Shown: positions 27,587-36,590, counted from the stretch's first letter. The stretch is DNA of 64,000 nt from Polaribacter sargassicola (GCF_021991835.1 NZ_JAHDAU010000004.1:248001-312000); one strand, 5' to 3'. The notes: generated by a model from the sequence alone, not told the origin. Made by a program: numbers and translations.

Positions 27587-28400
27587 GATTCTTTTACTTC
27601 TTTTGTTTCTACAAACCATCTGTAATTATGGGCAAAACCCTTGGCTACAATCCAAAGGAGATGTATTATTTTCTCCATCTATAACTCATTATTATACAGA
27701 TACAAAAAGAGATGAAAACAGTATCAAATCCGATTTTGATAACAATGGATATTATAAAAACAATGTGTATAAAATCTATTTTGCAACCTCATTAATCGGT
27801 AATAAGTTAGATCTTATTGGTAATATACCTTACGTAGAAAGTACATATTCTGATGATTTTAATTTTAATGAGAATAATGAATTTGGTGATGTAGAATTAG
27901 GTCTTAAAATGCATTTAAAAAAAGTTGGCGAATTTCATTACCTAATGGGATCTTTAACTTCTATAATACCAATGTATAGTAATGATGCAGAACCATTTGT
28001 GGGTTTTGGCAAATTTGGTACAGAATTAAAAATTAATATTTCTGGAAATTCTAAATGGATGGGAGTTAATGATAATTTTCATCAATTAGAATTTGGTGTT
28101 AAGCAATTTTTTGGTGGTCCTACTCAATTTAAACTATACGGCTCTCAAGGATACAGATTTACAAAAAAGTTTCTTGCTTTAGCAGATATAGATATTTTTC
28201 TCTCTAGAGGAGATAATTTTACTGTTTCTCAAGAAAATGTACAAATTACACCCGACTTTGATATTGTTAAAACAACTCTTAGTCTTGGTTATGAATTCTC
28301 ACCAAGTTTTGCTCTGTACGCAGGTGGTTTTAGCGATTTATGGAATAGAAATGTATCTATTGGTAAAGGTTGGCAAATATTTACGGTAATAAAATTATAA
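27576..28400 (+). CDS. Predicted outer-membrane beta-barrel protein of the polymer locus
   Basis: 274 aa. A signal peptide (1-19, ending CNYGQ) is followed by alternating amphipathic strands with aromatic ends (YKIYFATSLIGNKLDLIGNIPYV, DVELGLKMHLKK, LEFGVKQFFGG, TTLSLGYEFSPSFALYAGGFSDLW) and a terminal strand ending in a hydrophobic residue (FTVIKL), typical of outer-membrane barrels. It overlaps the BcsB-like gene by 11 nt, so the two are translationally coupled. It is much shorter than BcsC and has no TPR region. I infer that it is the outer-membrane exit or an accessory barrel of the polymer system. The family is not recognised with confidence. Confidence 0.65.
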   Translation: MKNKILLLLLFLQTICNYGQNPWLQSKGDVLFSPSITHYYTDTKRDENSIKSDFDNNGYYKNNVYKIYFATSLIGNKLDLIGNIPYVESTYSDDFNFNENNEFGDVELGLKMHLKKVGEFHYLMGSLTSIIPMYSNDAEPFVGFGKFGTELKINISGNSKWMGVNDNFHQLEFGVKQFFGGPTQFKLYGSQGYRFTKKFLALADIDIFLSRGDNFTVSQENVQITPDFDIVKTTLSLGYEFSPSFALYAGGFSDLWNRNVSIGKGWQIFTVIKL

Positions 28401-28406
28401 ATATCT

Positions 28407-30257
28407 ATGGCTAATTTTAATATAAACATTCATAGAAAAGAACTTTTTATAGAAAGCAAATTGCTTACTCATAAACAAGTATCTAAAATTGAAAGAATTA
28501 AAATTGGTCTAAATAAATCTTTTTTAAAGACAGCTTTAAACCATGGTTTTATTTCTAGATATCATTATAACAAAGTTATAGAAGATTTAAATTTACCCAC
28601 TCTTAACATAAATTGTGATGAAATTGAAAACTATAAATCTTTTTCTGACACTCACGAAAGATTTAATTTATTTTTAAACACTTTAATATTTCCAATAGAA
28701 CATAATAATAAAGTTGCTTTTGTTGTTGCCGATCCTTCAGATATAAATAACATAAGACTTGTTGAAGAGGAGTTAAAGGTTAAAGTTTCTGAAATTTTTG
28801 TTACTAATGAGCTAGATTTAAACAAAGCTTTGCACTTAAGATATGGTGATAAAATTTTACATAAATCTGTGTTTCATCTATATGAAAGTGATGCAGATAG
28901 TTGTGCTATAGAAACTTTTACACTAAAACAAGTAATTGCATTAGGTATCCTTTTTTTTATATTTTTAATAAGCTTATATTTTAATTTTGTTAATACTTTA
29001 ATTGGAGCAAACCTTTTATTAAATTTCTTCTTATTATTTTCTATTCTTTTTAAATTTATGCTTACTATACATGGCTCTAGAACAGAGCTAGAAAGTAAAG
29101 TAAGTAAAGAAGAAATCGATTTAATTAACGATAAAGATCTACCTATATACACAATACATTTACCTGTATTTAAAGAATCAGAAGTAATTCAAAAATTAGT
29201 TTGGAACTTAAATAACTTAGATTATCCAATAGAAAAATTAGATGCAAAATTGTTAATTGAATCTGATGATGCAATGACATATAATGCTATCAGAGAAATG
29301 AAATTTCCTACTAATTTTGAGCCAATAATAGTGCCATATGCACAACCAAAAACAAAACCTAAAGCCTGTAATTATGGTTTGTATTTTTCTAAAGGAAAAT
29401 ATTTAACTATTTATGATGCAGAAGATATACCAGATAGTGATCAATTAAAACAAACTTATAAGCTTTTTAATAAATTACCAGACGATTATATTGCCATACA
29501 ATGTGCTCTAAATTATTTTAATAAAAGTGAAAACTTTTTAACAAAAATGTTTACACTAGAGTATTCTTATTGGTTTGATTATATGCTACCTGGTTTAGAC
29601 AGCCTTAGAATACCTATTCCTCTTGGTGGTACAAGTAATCATTTTAAATTTGATAAACTAATGGAACTTGGTGGTTGGGATGGTTTTAATGTTACAGAAG
29701 ATGCAGATTTAGGTTTACGTTGTTATGCAAAAGATTACAAAATTACCGTATTAGATTCTACTACTTACGAAGAAGCTAATAACGATTTTTTTAATTGGAT
29801 TAGACAACGTTCTAGATGGATAAAAGGATACATGCAAACCTATTTGGTACATATGAGAAATCCTCTTAAATTATATAAATCAATTGGTGCTAGAGGATTC
29901 TTTGGTTTTCAGTTTTTTATTGGTGGTACTGTTTTTACTTTTTTAAGTTACCCTATTCTATTGTTATTTTTATTAATATACTTCTGTTTTAAAAGTAAAT
30001 GGATAGAATTGCTTTTTCCTGATTGGTTAATTATTATTTCTTTAATCAATTTTACATTAGGAAACTTAATAATGATTTACACAAATATGATTGCTATTTT
30101 TAAAAGAAGGTCATATTCTTTAATAATATACGCCTTAGCCAATCCAATTTATTGGTTAATGCATTCCATTTCTGCATACAAAGGATTAAATCAATTAATA
30201 ACCAAACCTTTTTATTGGGAAAAAACCAACCATGGTTTAACCAAGAAAAAGAATTAA
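28407..30257 (+). CDS. BcsA-like family 2 processive glycosyltransferase with N-terminal MshEN-like region
   Basis: 616 aa. The GT2 catalytic site is intact: ESDD (285-288), DAED (337-340, the DxD position), TED (430-432) and QRSRW (467-471), the Q-x-x-R-W signature of processive polymer synthases such as cellulose and hyaluronan synthases. Two helices (about 172-222) precede the catalytic domain and three or more follow (about 495-600). The N-terminal 160 residues (around LNKSFLKTALNHGFISRYHYNKV) resemble the MshEN/GspE-N domain seen in NfrB and in type II secretion ATPases. The C-terminal PilZ domain of BcsA is absent. Polymer unknown. Confidence 0.82.
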   Translation: MANFNINIHRKELFIESKLLTHKQVSKIERIKIGLNKSFLKTALNHGFISRYHYNKVIEDLNLPTLNINCDEIENYKSFSDTHERFNLFLNTLIFPIEHNNKVAFVVADPSDINNIRLVEEELKVKVSEIFVTNELDLNKALHLRYGDKILHKSVFHLYESDADSCAIETFTLKQVIALGILFFIFLISLYFNFVNTLIGANLLLNFFLLFSILFKFMLTIHGSRTELESKVSKEEIDLINDKDLPIYTIHLPVFKESEVIQKLVWNLNNLDYPIEKLDAKLLIESDDAMTYNAIREMKFPTNFEPIIVPYAQPKTKPKACNYGLYFSKGKYLTIYDAEDIPDSDQLKQTYKLFNKLPDDYIAIQCALNYFNKSENFLTKMFTLEYSYWFDYMLPGLDSLRIPIPLGGTSNHFKFDKLMELGGWDGFNVTEDADLGLRCYAKDYKITVLDSTTYEEANNDFFNWIRQRSRWIKGYMQTYLVHMRNPLKLYKSIGARGFFGFQFFIGGTVFTFLSYPILLLFLLIYFCFKSKWIELLFPDWLIIISLINFTLGNLIMIYTNMIAIFKRRSYSLIIYALANPIYWLMHSISAYKGLNQLITKPFYWEKTNHGLTKKKN

Positions 30258-30267
30258 AACAAAAGGT

Positions 30268-31848
30268 ATGGCTAATATTAAAGCAAAAAGCTCTTTACTA
30301 GTATTTTTTATCATTTGGTTTATTTACATTGCTTTTTTTAGTTTTGTAACCATGCTAATTCGTATGGATGGGTACATAAATTTTGAACCTTTATTTATTA
30401 CCAGCCATATTAATACTCTTTTTGATAGTGGAGAGTTAGTTAAAAACTTTTTTCTATCATACCCATTATTAACCAACTCATTAGCATATCCTTTTTCTAT
30501 ATTTAGTGCAGAAGATGCTCCTTTTTTTGCATCAGTATTTTATACTTCTTTATTTGCTACTTTTGTTGTAACTGTTGTTGGTAAAGAAAAAAGTAATACA
30601 CTTAAAGGATTCGTTTTTTTATATTTTCTAGTTAGCCCAATTACTATTTATACAGCAACTTCTGGTACATCTGTATATGCTTTTTATATTTTATATTTTT
30701 TTATTTTTTACTATCTTTTTAATTACATAAAAAACTTTACAACTTATCATATTGCTATATTAAGTATTATTTTAAGCTTAGCTACTTTTTTAGATTATAG
30801 AATTTTATGGCTCTTACCAATTCTATTTTTTTATGTATTTATCTTTAGTTTATATGGTATGAAAGGTTTAAAATCTTCTAATATTATTATTAAATATATT
30901 AAAACAACACAACACCATTCATTAAGACGAAAGTTTAGAGGTCGTTTAGGTTCTATGATATTTATTATCGGTTTTTTCCCTGTTACAAGTCTACTTTTAT
31001 ACTTTATTATAAATTATTTAATGGGTAATGATTTCTTTTACTTCTACGATTCTTTAGATACTAAATGGAATGGAAATAGCATTTTTAGTTTATTAGAAAT
31101 AAATACAATTACAAGCTTAGACAATAGAGCAGTAAACAACTTTTCGTTTTTTAATATTGTTTTATTTATATCACCTATATTTATTTTTGAAATAATAAGA
31201 CATTATAAGAAACCTTTAAATATTATTATTTTATCATTAGTACCTTTATTACTGTATACCTTATTAAGAGACAGTAATACTAATTTTATGAACTTGTCTT
31301 ACTATGTTATTATTATAGCTGCCGCCATTGCTTCTATTGCTGCTGCAACAAGTAATAATTTAAAGTTTAAAAAAGTAAGCTATTTAATTTATGCTTGTTT
31401 ATTTTCTATTAATATTTATGGTGAATATCAATATTTAAAAAAATCTTCTTTTACTTCAGAACAAATTTATTTTAATAGTGTAATTAACAAAGAACAGAAC
31501 ACTACTTTATTAGAGTACAAAGAAGGAGGAAGATATTTAGCTGCTAACACACCAGAAAATGCTATTGTTTTGTGCGATAGGTCTATTATGTATCCTTTAG
31601 TTGCTTACAATAAAGATAATAACTTCTTTATATCTAACTCTTCTACAGAGTTTAAAAATGCTATTTATAATCCTACCGAAAATTGTGATTATATTATTCT
31701 TTCTAATGCAGAATCTCCTTTTTATTATTATGATAAAGTAGAAGCTAATTTTAATAATATAGAAAAAAACGGATTGAGTGTTAATGATTATAGAACTAAA
31801 GTTATTTATTTTTCTAATACTTTTAGAATCCTTAAAGTAATCAAATAA
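30268..31848 (+). CDS. Polytopic membrane protein, possibly GT-C-type, in the polymer operon
   Basis: 526 aa with about ten hydrophobic helices up to about residue 395 and a soluble C-terminal part (about 400-526). The first loop holds RMDGYINFEPLFITSH, with an acidic pair that could be a GT-C-type catalytic site, but no established motif is recognisable. The protein starts 10 nt after the glycosyltransferase stop codon. It could be a lipid-linked-sugar glycosyltransferase, a flippase-like helper or a modifying enzyme. I do not recognise a family. The gene ends at base 31848, immediately adjacent to the stop codon of the GH5 gene on the other strand. Confidence 0.55.
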   Translation: MANIKAKSSLLVFFIIWFIYIAFFSFVTMLIRMDGYINFEPLFITSHINTLFDSGELVKNFFLSYPLLTNSLAYPFSIFSAEDAPFFASVFYTSLFATFVVTVVGKEKSNTLKGFVFLYFLVSPITIYTATSGTSVYAFYILYFFIFYYLFNYIKNFTTYHIAILSIILSLATFLDYRILWLLPILFFYVFIFSLYGMKGLKSSNIIIKYIKTTQHHSLRRKFRGRLGSMIFIIGFFPVTSLLLYFIINYLMGNDFFYFYDSLDTKWNGNSIFSLLEINTITSLDNRAVNNFSFFNIVLFISPIFIFEIIRHYKKPLNIIILSLVPLLLYTLLRDSNTNFMNLSYYVIIIAAAIASIAAATSNNLKFKKVSYLIYACLFSINIYGEYQYLKKSSFTSEQIYFNSVINKEQNTTLLEYKEGGRYLAANTPENAIVLCDRSIMYPLVAYNKDNNFFISNSSTEFKNAIYNPTENCDYIILSNAESPFYYYDKVEANFNNIEKNGLSVNDYRTKVIYFSNTFRILKVIK

Positions 31849-32862
31849 TTACAAGCAATCTATAATTTTATCAGAATTAGAAATTCCAAAATTACCTTTG
31901 TATTCCCATAAGTAAGATTTAATATTATGTTCTTTAAAAACCTCTATCAAATCTTTAAAGTATTTACATCTATAGTTTTCATCAATTGTATTAATTGCAC
32001 CAAATTCTGTACACCATAATTCTACATTATGCTCTTTAGCCCACTTAGAAATAATATCAATTTTATGACTTAAAGACGTTTTATTAGCCATGTCTTTATA
32101 GTCTTTGTAATTAACTTCACCTTCTGTACCTATTGCTTTTACATCTATTTTAGGCATTTTAATAGAATCATACGGATAAGGAATTTTTTCTGTTTTAGTT
32201 TGATTTCCTATCCAATTTGCACCTTGATGTGTAAAAATAAACGGTTCATAAAAATGAAATGTATAAACAATGTTTTTATAAGGAAATGGCTTTTTTCTAG
32301 AAAGCTCGTAAATACTATTATAATTAGTTGCTCCTATAAGTATTTTAGTTTCCTTATCTTTTTTTCTTATTTCCGGAACAATTTCTTGTACCATTTCATC
32401 CCATTTATTGGGATATAAATTAGGTTCGTTTAAAATTTCATAGAAGATAAAATTAGAATACTTTCTTAATTTACGGCTAACATATACCCAGTTTTTCTTA
32501 ATCGTTTCAATATTTGTAAACGCTGTTTCTTTCTCTAAAGTATGATCAAAATAACAAATTATTAAGGTCATATCTTTACTTTTAATATATTTTACAATCT
32601 TTACTAAATCTCTTAAAAAACTACCTTTAGATTTTTTTTTAAATTGATATTCAAAAGCAATTGGTAATCTAATGTCTTTAATTCCTTTATCATACAACTT
32701 ATCAATATCTGCAATTATCTCTTTATAATTTAATGGTTCTTGCTCCCAAAATCTTTCATAACCCGTTAAATTTATACCAACATTAAGAGTACTTTGTTGA
32801 GCTTTTACAATAGTATTGACTGATAAAAGAAGCATAATACAAACGGTTTTTGAAAAACACAT
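31849..32862 (-). CDS. Secreted glycoside hydrolase family 5-like protein
   Basis: 337 aa with a signal peptide (1-21, ending VKAQ). TIM-barrel glycosidase with the GH5 signature: the acid/base Glu146 in FYEILNEPNLY, His203 and Tyr205 in TFHFYEPF, and the nucleophile Glu286 in WCTEFGAI. GH5 enzymes cut beta-1,4 glucans or mannans. Stop codon and neighbour are tail to tail with no gap, like the bcs-linked endoglucanase BcsZ, so it plausibly trims or releases the polymer made by the adjacent operon. Substrate unproven. Confidence 0.85.
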   Translation of the reverse strand: MCFSKTVCIMLLLSVNTIVKAQQSTLNVGINLTGYERFWEQEPLNYKEIIADIDKLYDKGIKDIRLPIAFEYQFKKKSKGSFLRDLVKIVKYIKSKDMTLIICYFDHTLEKETAFTNIETIKKNWVYVSRKLRKYSNFIFYEILNEPNLYPNKWDEMVQEIVPEIRKKDKETKILIGATNYNSIYELSRKKPFPYKNIVYTFHFYEPFIFTHQGANWIGNQTKTEKIPYPYDSIKMPKIDVKAIGTEGEVNYKDYKDMANKTSLSHKIDIISKWAKEHNVELWCTEFGAINTIDENYRCKYFKDLIEVFKEHNIKSYLWEYKGNFGISNSDKIIDCL

Positions 32863-32974
32863 ATTCTATAAATTATTTTAGTAAAAATAACATCTTTTTT
32901 TACCTATTTAAATAACGATGAATGAATCTTAAATATTTTAGATGTTTAAATTTTATTTCTTCATTATCATTATC

Positions 32975-32992
32975 GTTTTTATTTACTAAATT
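32975..32992 (+). promoter_or_regulatory. 18-nt motif shared with the second thioredoxin gene
   Basis: gtttttatttactaaatt here is identical to 43827-43844 upstream of the other thioredoxin-like gene. The start codon lies 20 nt downstream (33013). Likely a shared promoter core (TAAATT as -7-like box). Confidence 0.4.
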
Positions 32993-33012
32993 GAGTGCTT
33001 AAACACAACTCT

Positions 33013-33528
33013 ATGAAATTAAAATTAATTACCCTACTTCTTTTAGTAACAGTTTTTACTCTACAAATTAATGCACAAGAAAATGCTCAAAGTATTTTAG
33101 AAAAAGCATACGTAAAAGCCAAAGCAGAAAACAAAAATGTTTTTATAAAGTATAGCGCTTCTTGGTGTGGTTGGTGTAAAAAAATGGATAAACAAATGAA
33201 AAACGAAAGTTGTAAATCTTTCTTTGATGATAATTATGTAACTGTTAACTTGGTTGTACAAGAATCTGAAAAAAATAAACATTTAGAAACTCCTGGAGCG
33301 ATGGAAATATTAACAAAACAAAAAGGAGAAAAAGCAGGTTTACCTTTTTGGGTAATTCTTGACGATACAGGTAAATTACTAGAAGATTCTTTTGACTCAA
33401 AAGGACAAAATTTAGGTTGCCCTGCAACTAAAGAAGAAGTTACTGAGTTTATAAAAATCCTTATAATTACCTCAACAATTTCTAATGAAAATCTTAAAAC
33501 AATTTCTGAAATATTTTTAGCAAAATAA
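33013..33528 (+). CDS. Secreted thioredoxin-like protein
   Basis: 171 aa from the ATG at 33013. A GTG 18 nt upstream is in frame but would place charged residues before the signal peptide. The signal peptide ends near INAQ (residue 21). The thioredoxin active site is SASWCGWCKK with Cys52 and Cys55, and the cis-proline region is GLPFWVILDDTGK. This is the periplasmic DUF255/TlpA-like type that keeps or makes disulfides. No partner gene is adjacent. It resembles the 43886-44317 gene in length, active-site position and upstream motif. Confidence 0.85.
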   Translation: MKLKLITLLLLVTVFTLQINAQENAQSILEKAYVKAKAENKNVFIKYSASWCGWCKKMDKQMKNESCKSFFDDNYVTVNLVVQESEKNKHLETPGAMEILTKQKGEKAGLPFWVILDDTGKLLEDSFDSKGQNLGCPATKEEVTEFIKILIITSTISNENLKTISEIFLAK

Positions 33529-33548
33529 TATTTTCTAATACAATTTTA

Positions 33549-33646
33549 AGAGACGTTCCTTTTTTAATCGTTTAAAAATCAATCATTAAAAAACATCTCT
33601 ATAATATAAAGAACCTCCTTCTAATTTACTTAGAAAGAGATTCTTT
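33549..33646. terminator. Two successive hairpins between convergent genes
   Basis: A first imperfect hairpin (agagacgtt... at 33549 with its complement ending near 33600) is followed by a second (aaagaacctccttcta, 33608-33623, with tagaaagagattcttt, 33631-33646). They separate the thioredoxin gene and the convergent PLP gene, so act as bidirectional terminators, moderately certain. Confidence 0.5.
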
Positions 33647-33682
33647 ATATATTCATCAAAAATAAATTTAAACTATTAAAGT

Positions 33683-35746
33683 TTAATCCAACAACGCTGC
33701 ATTATCAAGAATTAATTCTATTTTCTTAATAATTACAGTTATCTGACTCATTTGAGCTTCTATATTTCTAAAATAAATACTTATATCTCTATTTACCCAA
33801 CTTTCAGAAATAACACGTGCTCCTAAACTAATTCTTAAAACAGCACTTTGCAAATCGTTTCTATATTTTACATTAACTGCTTGACCAATATGACATTTTT
33901 GAGCAGCAAGTCTGATAATTTCTAACGAAGCACCTTCAAATTGTTCTGATAAATCTGAATTTAACAATAAATAAAGTTTTTTTACTTTATCTACAGTTAA
34001 TGCATCTCCGTTTTTAATGATAAAGAAAGGGAAAATAGTTCTAATATTTCTTATTCCGAATTCCTCATTATCATAAGGGTTTTCTTGAAATTCGTTTACA
34101 TGAAGAGGTTCTAAAAAAGAAGCTTCGTTTATAGAGTCTTCTACAAAATTACAGAACATTTCAATTCCCATATTTCTGTATAAAATAGGTGTTAAAAAGT
34201 ACTTTTCCATTTCTACAATGGCAGCTTTCCAACGCATATTAGAACCATAATTAAAACCATCACATAAATCTGTAGCACAAGACCAATTTGATGGCCAATC
34301 TGATCGATTATAGTAATCTGTTAAACCTTTTGGTAATTTTTCTGTGACAGCACTTATAGATTGACTAACTCCTTTAGGAAAAATTAATGCTCCTGAATAA
34401 GGAGGACCTGTAAAATATTTACTACCTGTAATACTAACAATATATTCTTTTTCTAAATAATTTTGAATATCTACAGGATCTAATCTAAGTTGTGCGGCAT
34501 CTATAATTACTTGTATAGACAGTCCTTTTAACGTATCTAAATCTTGCATCATTTTTTCACTAGGAGATTGATATCCTAATTTAGAATGATCCATTATATG
34601 CAATACAACGTGTTTTCCTAATTTATTAGTTTCAGAAATAGCTGTAAAAACTTCATTATCTAATTGATTTGTAGATTTTAATTGACCGTTTTCATCTCTA
34701 AAAGGAATTTTAATCAAATCTACATCTTTAAACCCTTCTATTCTATCTCCTTTTTTAGCAGGACAATTAAGTGCTGTATTGTTTTCAAAATGACATCCTT
34801 TTAAAGCTGCTGGCACACCACTACCCGTTTCATCAGAGGCAACCAATACATGTGTAATTTCTTTATTAGTTACAATTTGAGTTAATGCTGCTATTTGAAG
34901 AGATGAATCTGTACCAGAAGGAGAAAAAATAATTTCGCAAGCTTCATCTAACGTAAATATTTTTCTTAAACTATTTTTTAAAGATTCAGAAAATTCTAAT
35001 GCTGTATTTTTAAATCCTTTTTTTAAGCTATTTTTAATTAAAATGCTTCTTGCTTTATCCGTTTTATCAAAAGCAAAATTAGAAACACTTGTTGCAGTAG
35101 ATGATGCAAATGTAAATGCTTCTGGTCTAGGAAACGGTCTACAACCATATTTATTTAATAAGTAAACCTCATCAATTGTTAATCTAAGATCTCCTCCATC
35201 CATTAATAAATACTCTGTTGGTTTTGCTAAATTTTTAACAATAGGTTCCCAAGCTTTTTCAAAAACATTTGTTTCTGTACTTATTCCATGAAAAGTTTCT
35301 AATTCTTCATAATTAGACGAATTATTATCCGTAGGATTTTTAATTAAGTCTATTAAAGAAAAGTTTACATTTTCTAACTTTTCTTTATCTTCTTTAGGTA
35401 ATAATTTATAAAAAATCTTGGTTACTTCTAACGCAGAAATATCACACAAATAAGTAGCTTTTTCATTATTATTTAAAGCCTTAAACCAAAGTTGCCACTC
35501 TATACCATATCTTAAATATACTAAAGCTAGAACAGGGTTTCTTAAATATAAAGAACCTATTATAATAGATTTATTTGGTTCTATTTTAAAAACATTAGGT
35601 ACCGTATTAGAAGTAATAATATTTATATTGTTTAATTTAGGTACTGTGTTAAATCTTTTTAAAACATGTACTAAATAATTAACATTTTCTTTTTCAAATA
35701 AACTTGTTCTTTTGTATTGATTTTCAATAGGAATATTATTTGTCAT
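33683..35746 (-). CDS. PLP-dependent (class V-like) enzyme with an unassigned N-terminal domain
   Basis: 687 aa from the ATG at 35746 on the minus strand. A TTG nine codons upstream (35773) is in frame but unnecessary. Residues about 210-560 look like a fold-type I PLP enzyme: FSPSGTDSS (275-282), IIDAAQ with Asp416 (PLP N1 contact) and the Schiff-base Lys443 in SITGSKYFTGPPYSGAL. The N-terminal 200 residues have no recognised domain and include a hydrophobic stretch YLRNPVLALVYLRYG. The order fits none of the enzymes I know by name; cysteine-desulfurase, kynureninase and serine-glyoxylate types differ in the region after the lysine. Just upstream (110 nt) is a DUF134 gene on the same strand. 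Reaction unknown. Confidence 0.7.
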   Translation of the reverse strand: MTNNIPIENQYKRTSLFEKENVNYLVHVLKRFNTVPKLNNINIITSNTVPNVFKIEPNKSIIIGSLYLRNPVLALVYLRYGIEWQLWFKALNNNEKATYLCDISALEVTKIFYKLLPKEDKEKLENVNFSLIDLIKNPTDNNSSNYEELETFHGISTETNVFEKAWEPIVKNLAKPTEYLLMDGGDLRLTIDEVYLLNKYGCRPFPRPEAFTFASSTATSVSNFAFDKTDKARSILIKNSLKKGFKNTALEFSESLKNSLRKIFTLDEACEIIFSPSGTDSSLQIAALTQIVTNKEITHVLVASDETGSGVPAALKGCHFENNTALNCPAKKGDRIEGFKDVDLIKIPFRDENGQLKSTNQLDNEVFTAISETNKLGKHVVLHIMDHSKLGYQSPSEKMMQDLDTLKGLSIQVIIDAAQLRLDPVDIQNYLEKEYIVSITGSKYFTGPPYSGALIFPKGVSQSISAVTEKLPKGLTDYYNRSDWPSNWSCATDLCDGFNYGSNMRWKAAIVEMEKYFLTPILYRNMGIEMFCNFVEDSINEASFLEPLHVNEFQENPYDNEEFGIRNIRTIFPFFIIKNGDALTVDKVKKLYLLLNSDLSEQFEGASLEIIRLAAQKCHIGQAVNVKYRNDLQSAVLRISLGARVISESWVNRDISIYFRNIEAQMSQITVIIKKIELILDNAALLD

Positions 35747-35856
35747 AAGTACTTTAATTTTAATCGTTTGCAACGATACTTACTTTTTTAATTCGGTTAA
35801 AACCTTTTATTTTTTAATTATTTTTAAACTTTGGTAATAGATGTAACTCTTAAAAA

Positions 35857-36264
35857 TTAATCATTTAAACTTATCAATTCATTTTTACTACTAGTAAGAC
35901 AATCTACACAACTGGTTGTACCTATAGTGGTTTCAATCAATTTAAAACACTTTTTACATTTATACCATTCTTTTCCAAACTCAAAATCTCCTCCTTTAAT
36001 AAGAATTGATTTACCTTCTACAAATGCTTCTGCTATTTTTTTTAAGGCACTGTTATAAATTCTGGTAAGAGTTGGCCTAGATACTTCCATCATTTCTGCT
36101 GCTGTATCTTGAGATAGCTTATCATAAATAACCAACTTAACAGATTCATATTCTTCATATTGTAAAGAAATATGAGAAGAGTTACAGAATTTAATTCCAA
36201 AAGGTTTAAACCCTAACATTTTAGGTGGGCTTTTAATTTTTCTCTTTTTTTTAGGACGTGGCAT
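35857..36264 (-). CDS. DUF134-family DNA-binding protein with C-terminal Cys cluster
   Basis: 135 aa. The core SLQYEEYESVKLVIYDKLSQDTAAEMMEVSRPTLTRIYNSALKKIAEAFVEGKSILIKGGD is the DUF134 helix-turn-helix (sigma-70 region 4-like). A Lys-rich N-terminus (PRPKKKRKIKS) and a C-terminal CKKC...CVDC pair of CxxC motifs (zinc or iron-sulfur) are visible. Function in the family is mostly unknown, with some members next to metal or nitrogen-fixation-related genes. Here it precedes the PLP gene on the same strand (110 nt), which suggests it regulates that gene. Confidence 0.85.
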   Translation of the reverse strand: MPRPKKKRKIKSPPKMLGFKPFGIKFCNSSHISLQYEEYESVKLVIYDKLSQDTAAEMMEVSRPTLTRIYNSALKKIAEAFVEGKSILIKGGDFEFGKEWYKCKKCFKLIETTIGTTSCVDCLTSSKNELISLND

Positions 36265-36590
36265 TTCTTACCTTTAAAATGAGTTTACTTAGTATAAAAG
36301 AATAAAAAGTAATTTTTAAGTTTACTACTTGTTAAATCTAAAATTCTATGCAAATGTAATGAACAAACGTTCATTATAAAAAATATAATCTTCTTTTTAA
36401 GGTAATTTTTAGAAATTTATAGCGCAATTTAATTATGCAATTAAAAAACAAATGACATTAAAATTACATAAAATTGATTTTAGTGTTTTAATTTAGCATT
36501 TTAATTATTTTTTTTTGAAAAAATGTAAGGAATACCATTTTAGATCGATTATATAATTTAGATATTAAATAAACCAATTAAAAACTAATC
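36265..36590. promoter_or_regulatory. 326-nt divergent spacer with an 8-bp inverted repeat
   Basis: No gene seen. It carries the DUF134 promoter side and the 36591 gene's promoter side. The only structured feature is the inverted repeat at 36357-36376. AT-rich otherwise. Confidence 0.4.
36357..36376. promoter_or_regulatory. Operator-like inverted repeat taatgaac-N4-gttcatta
   Basis: Perfect 8-bp arms with a 4-nt spacer (36357-36364 and 36369-36376), a spacing typical of dimeric repressors such as TetR-family sites. It is 93 nt upstream of the DUF134 start and 215 nt upstream of the 36591 gene. The regulator is not identified. Confidence 0.45.
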
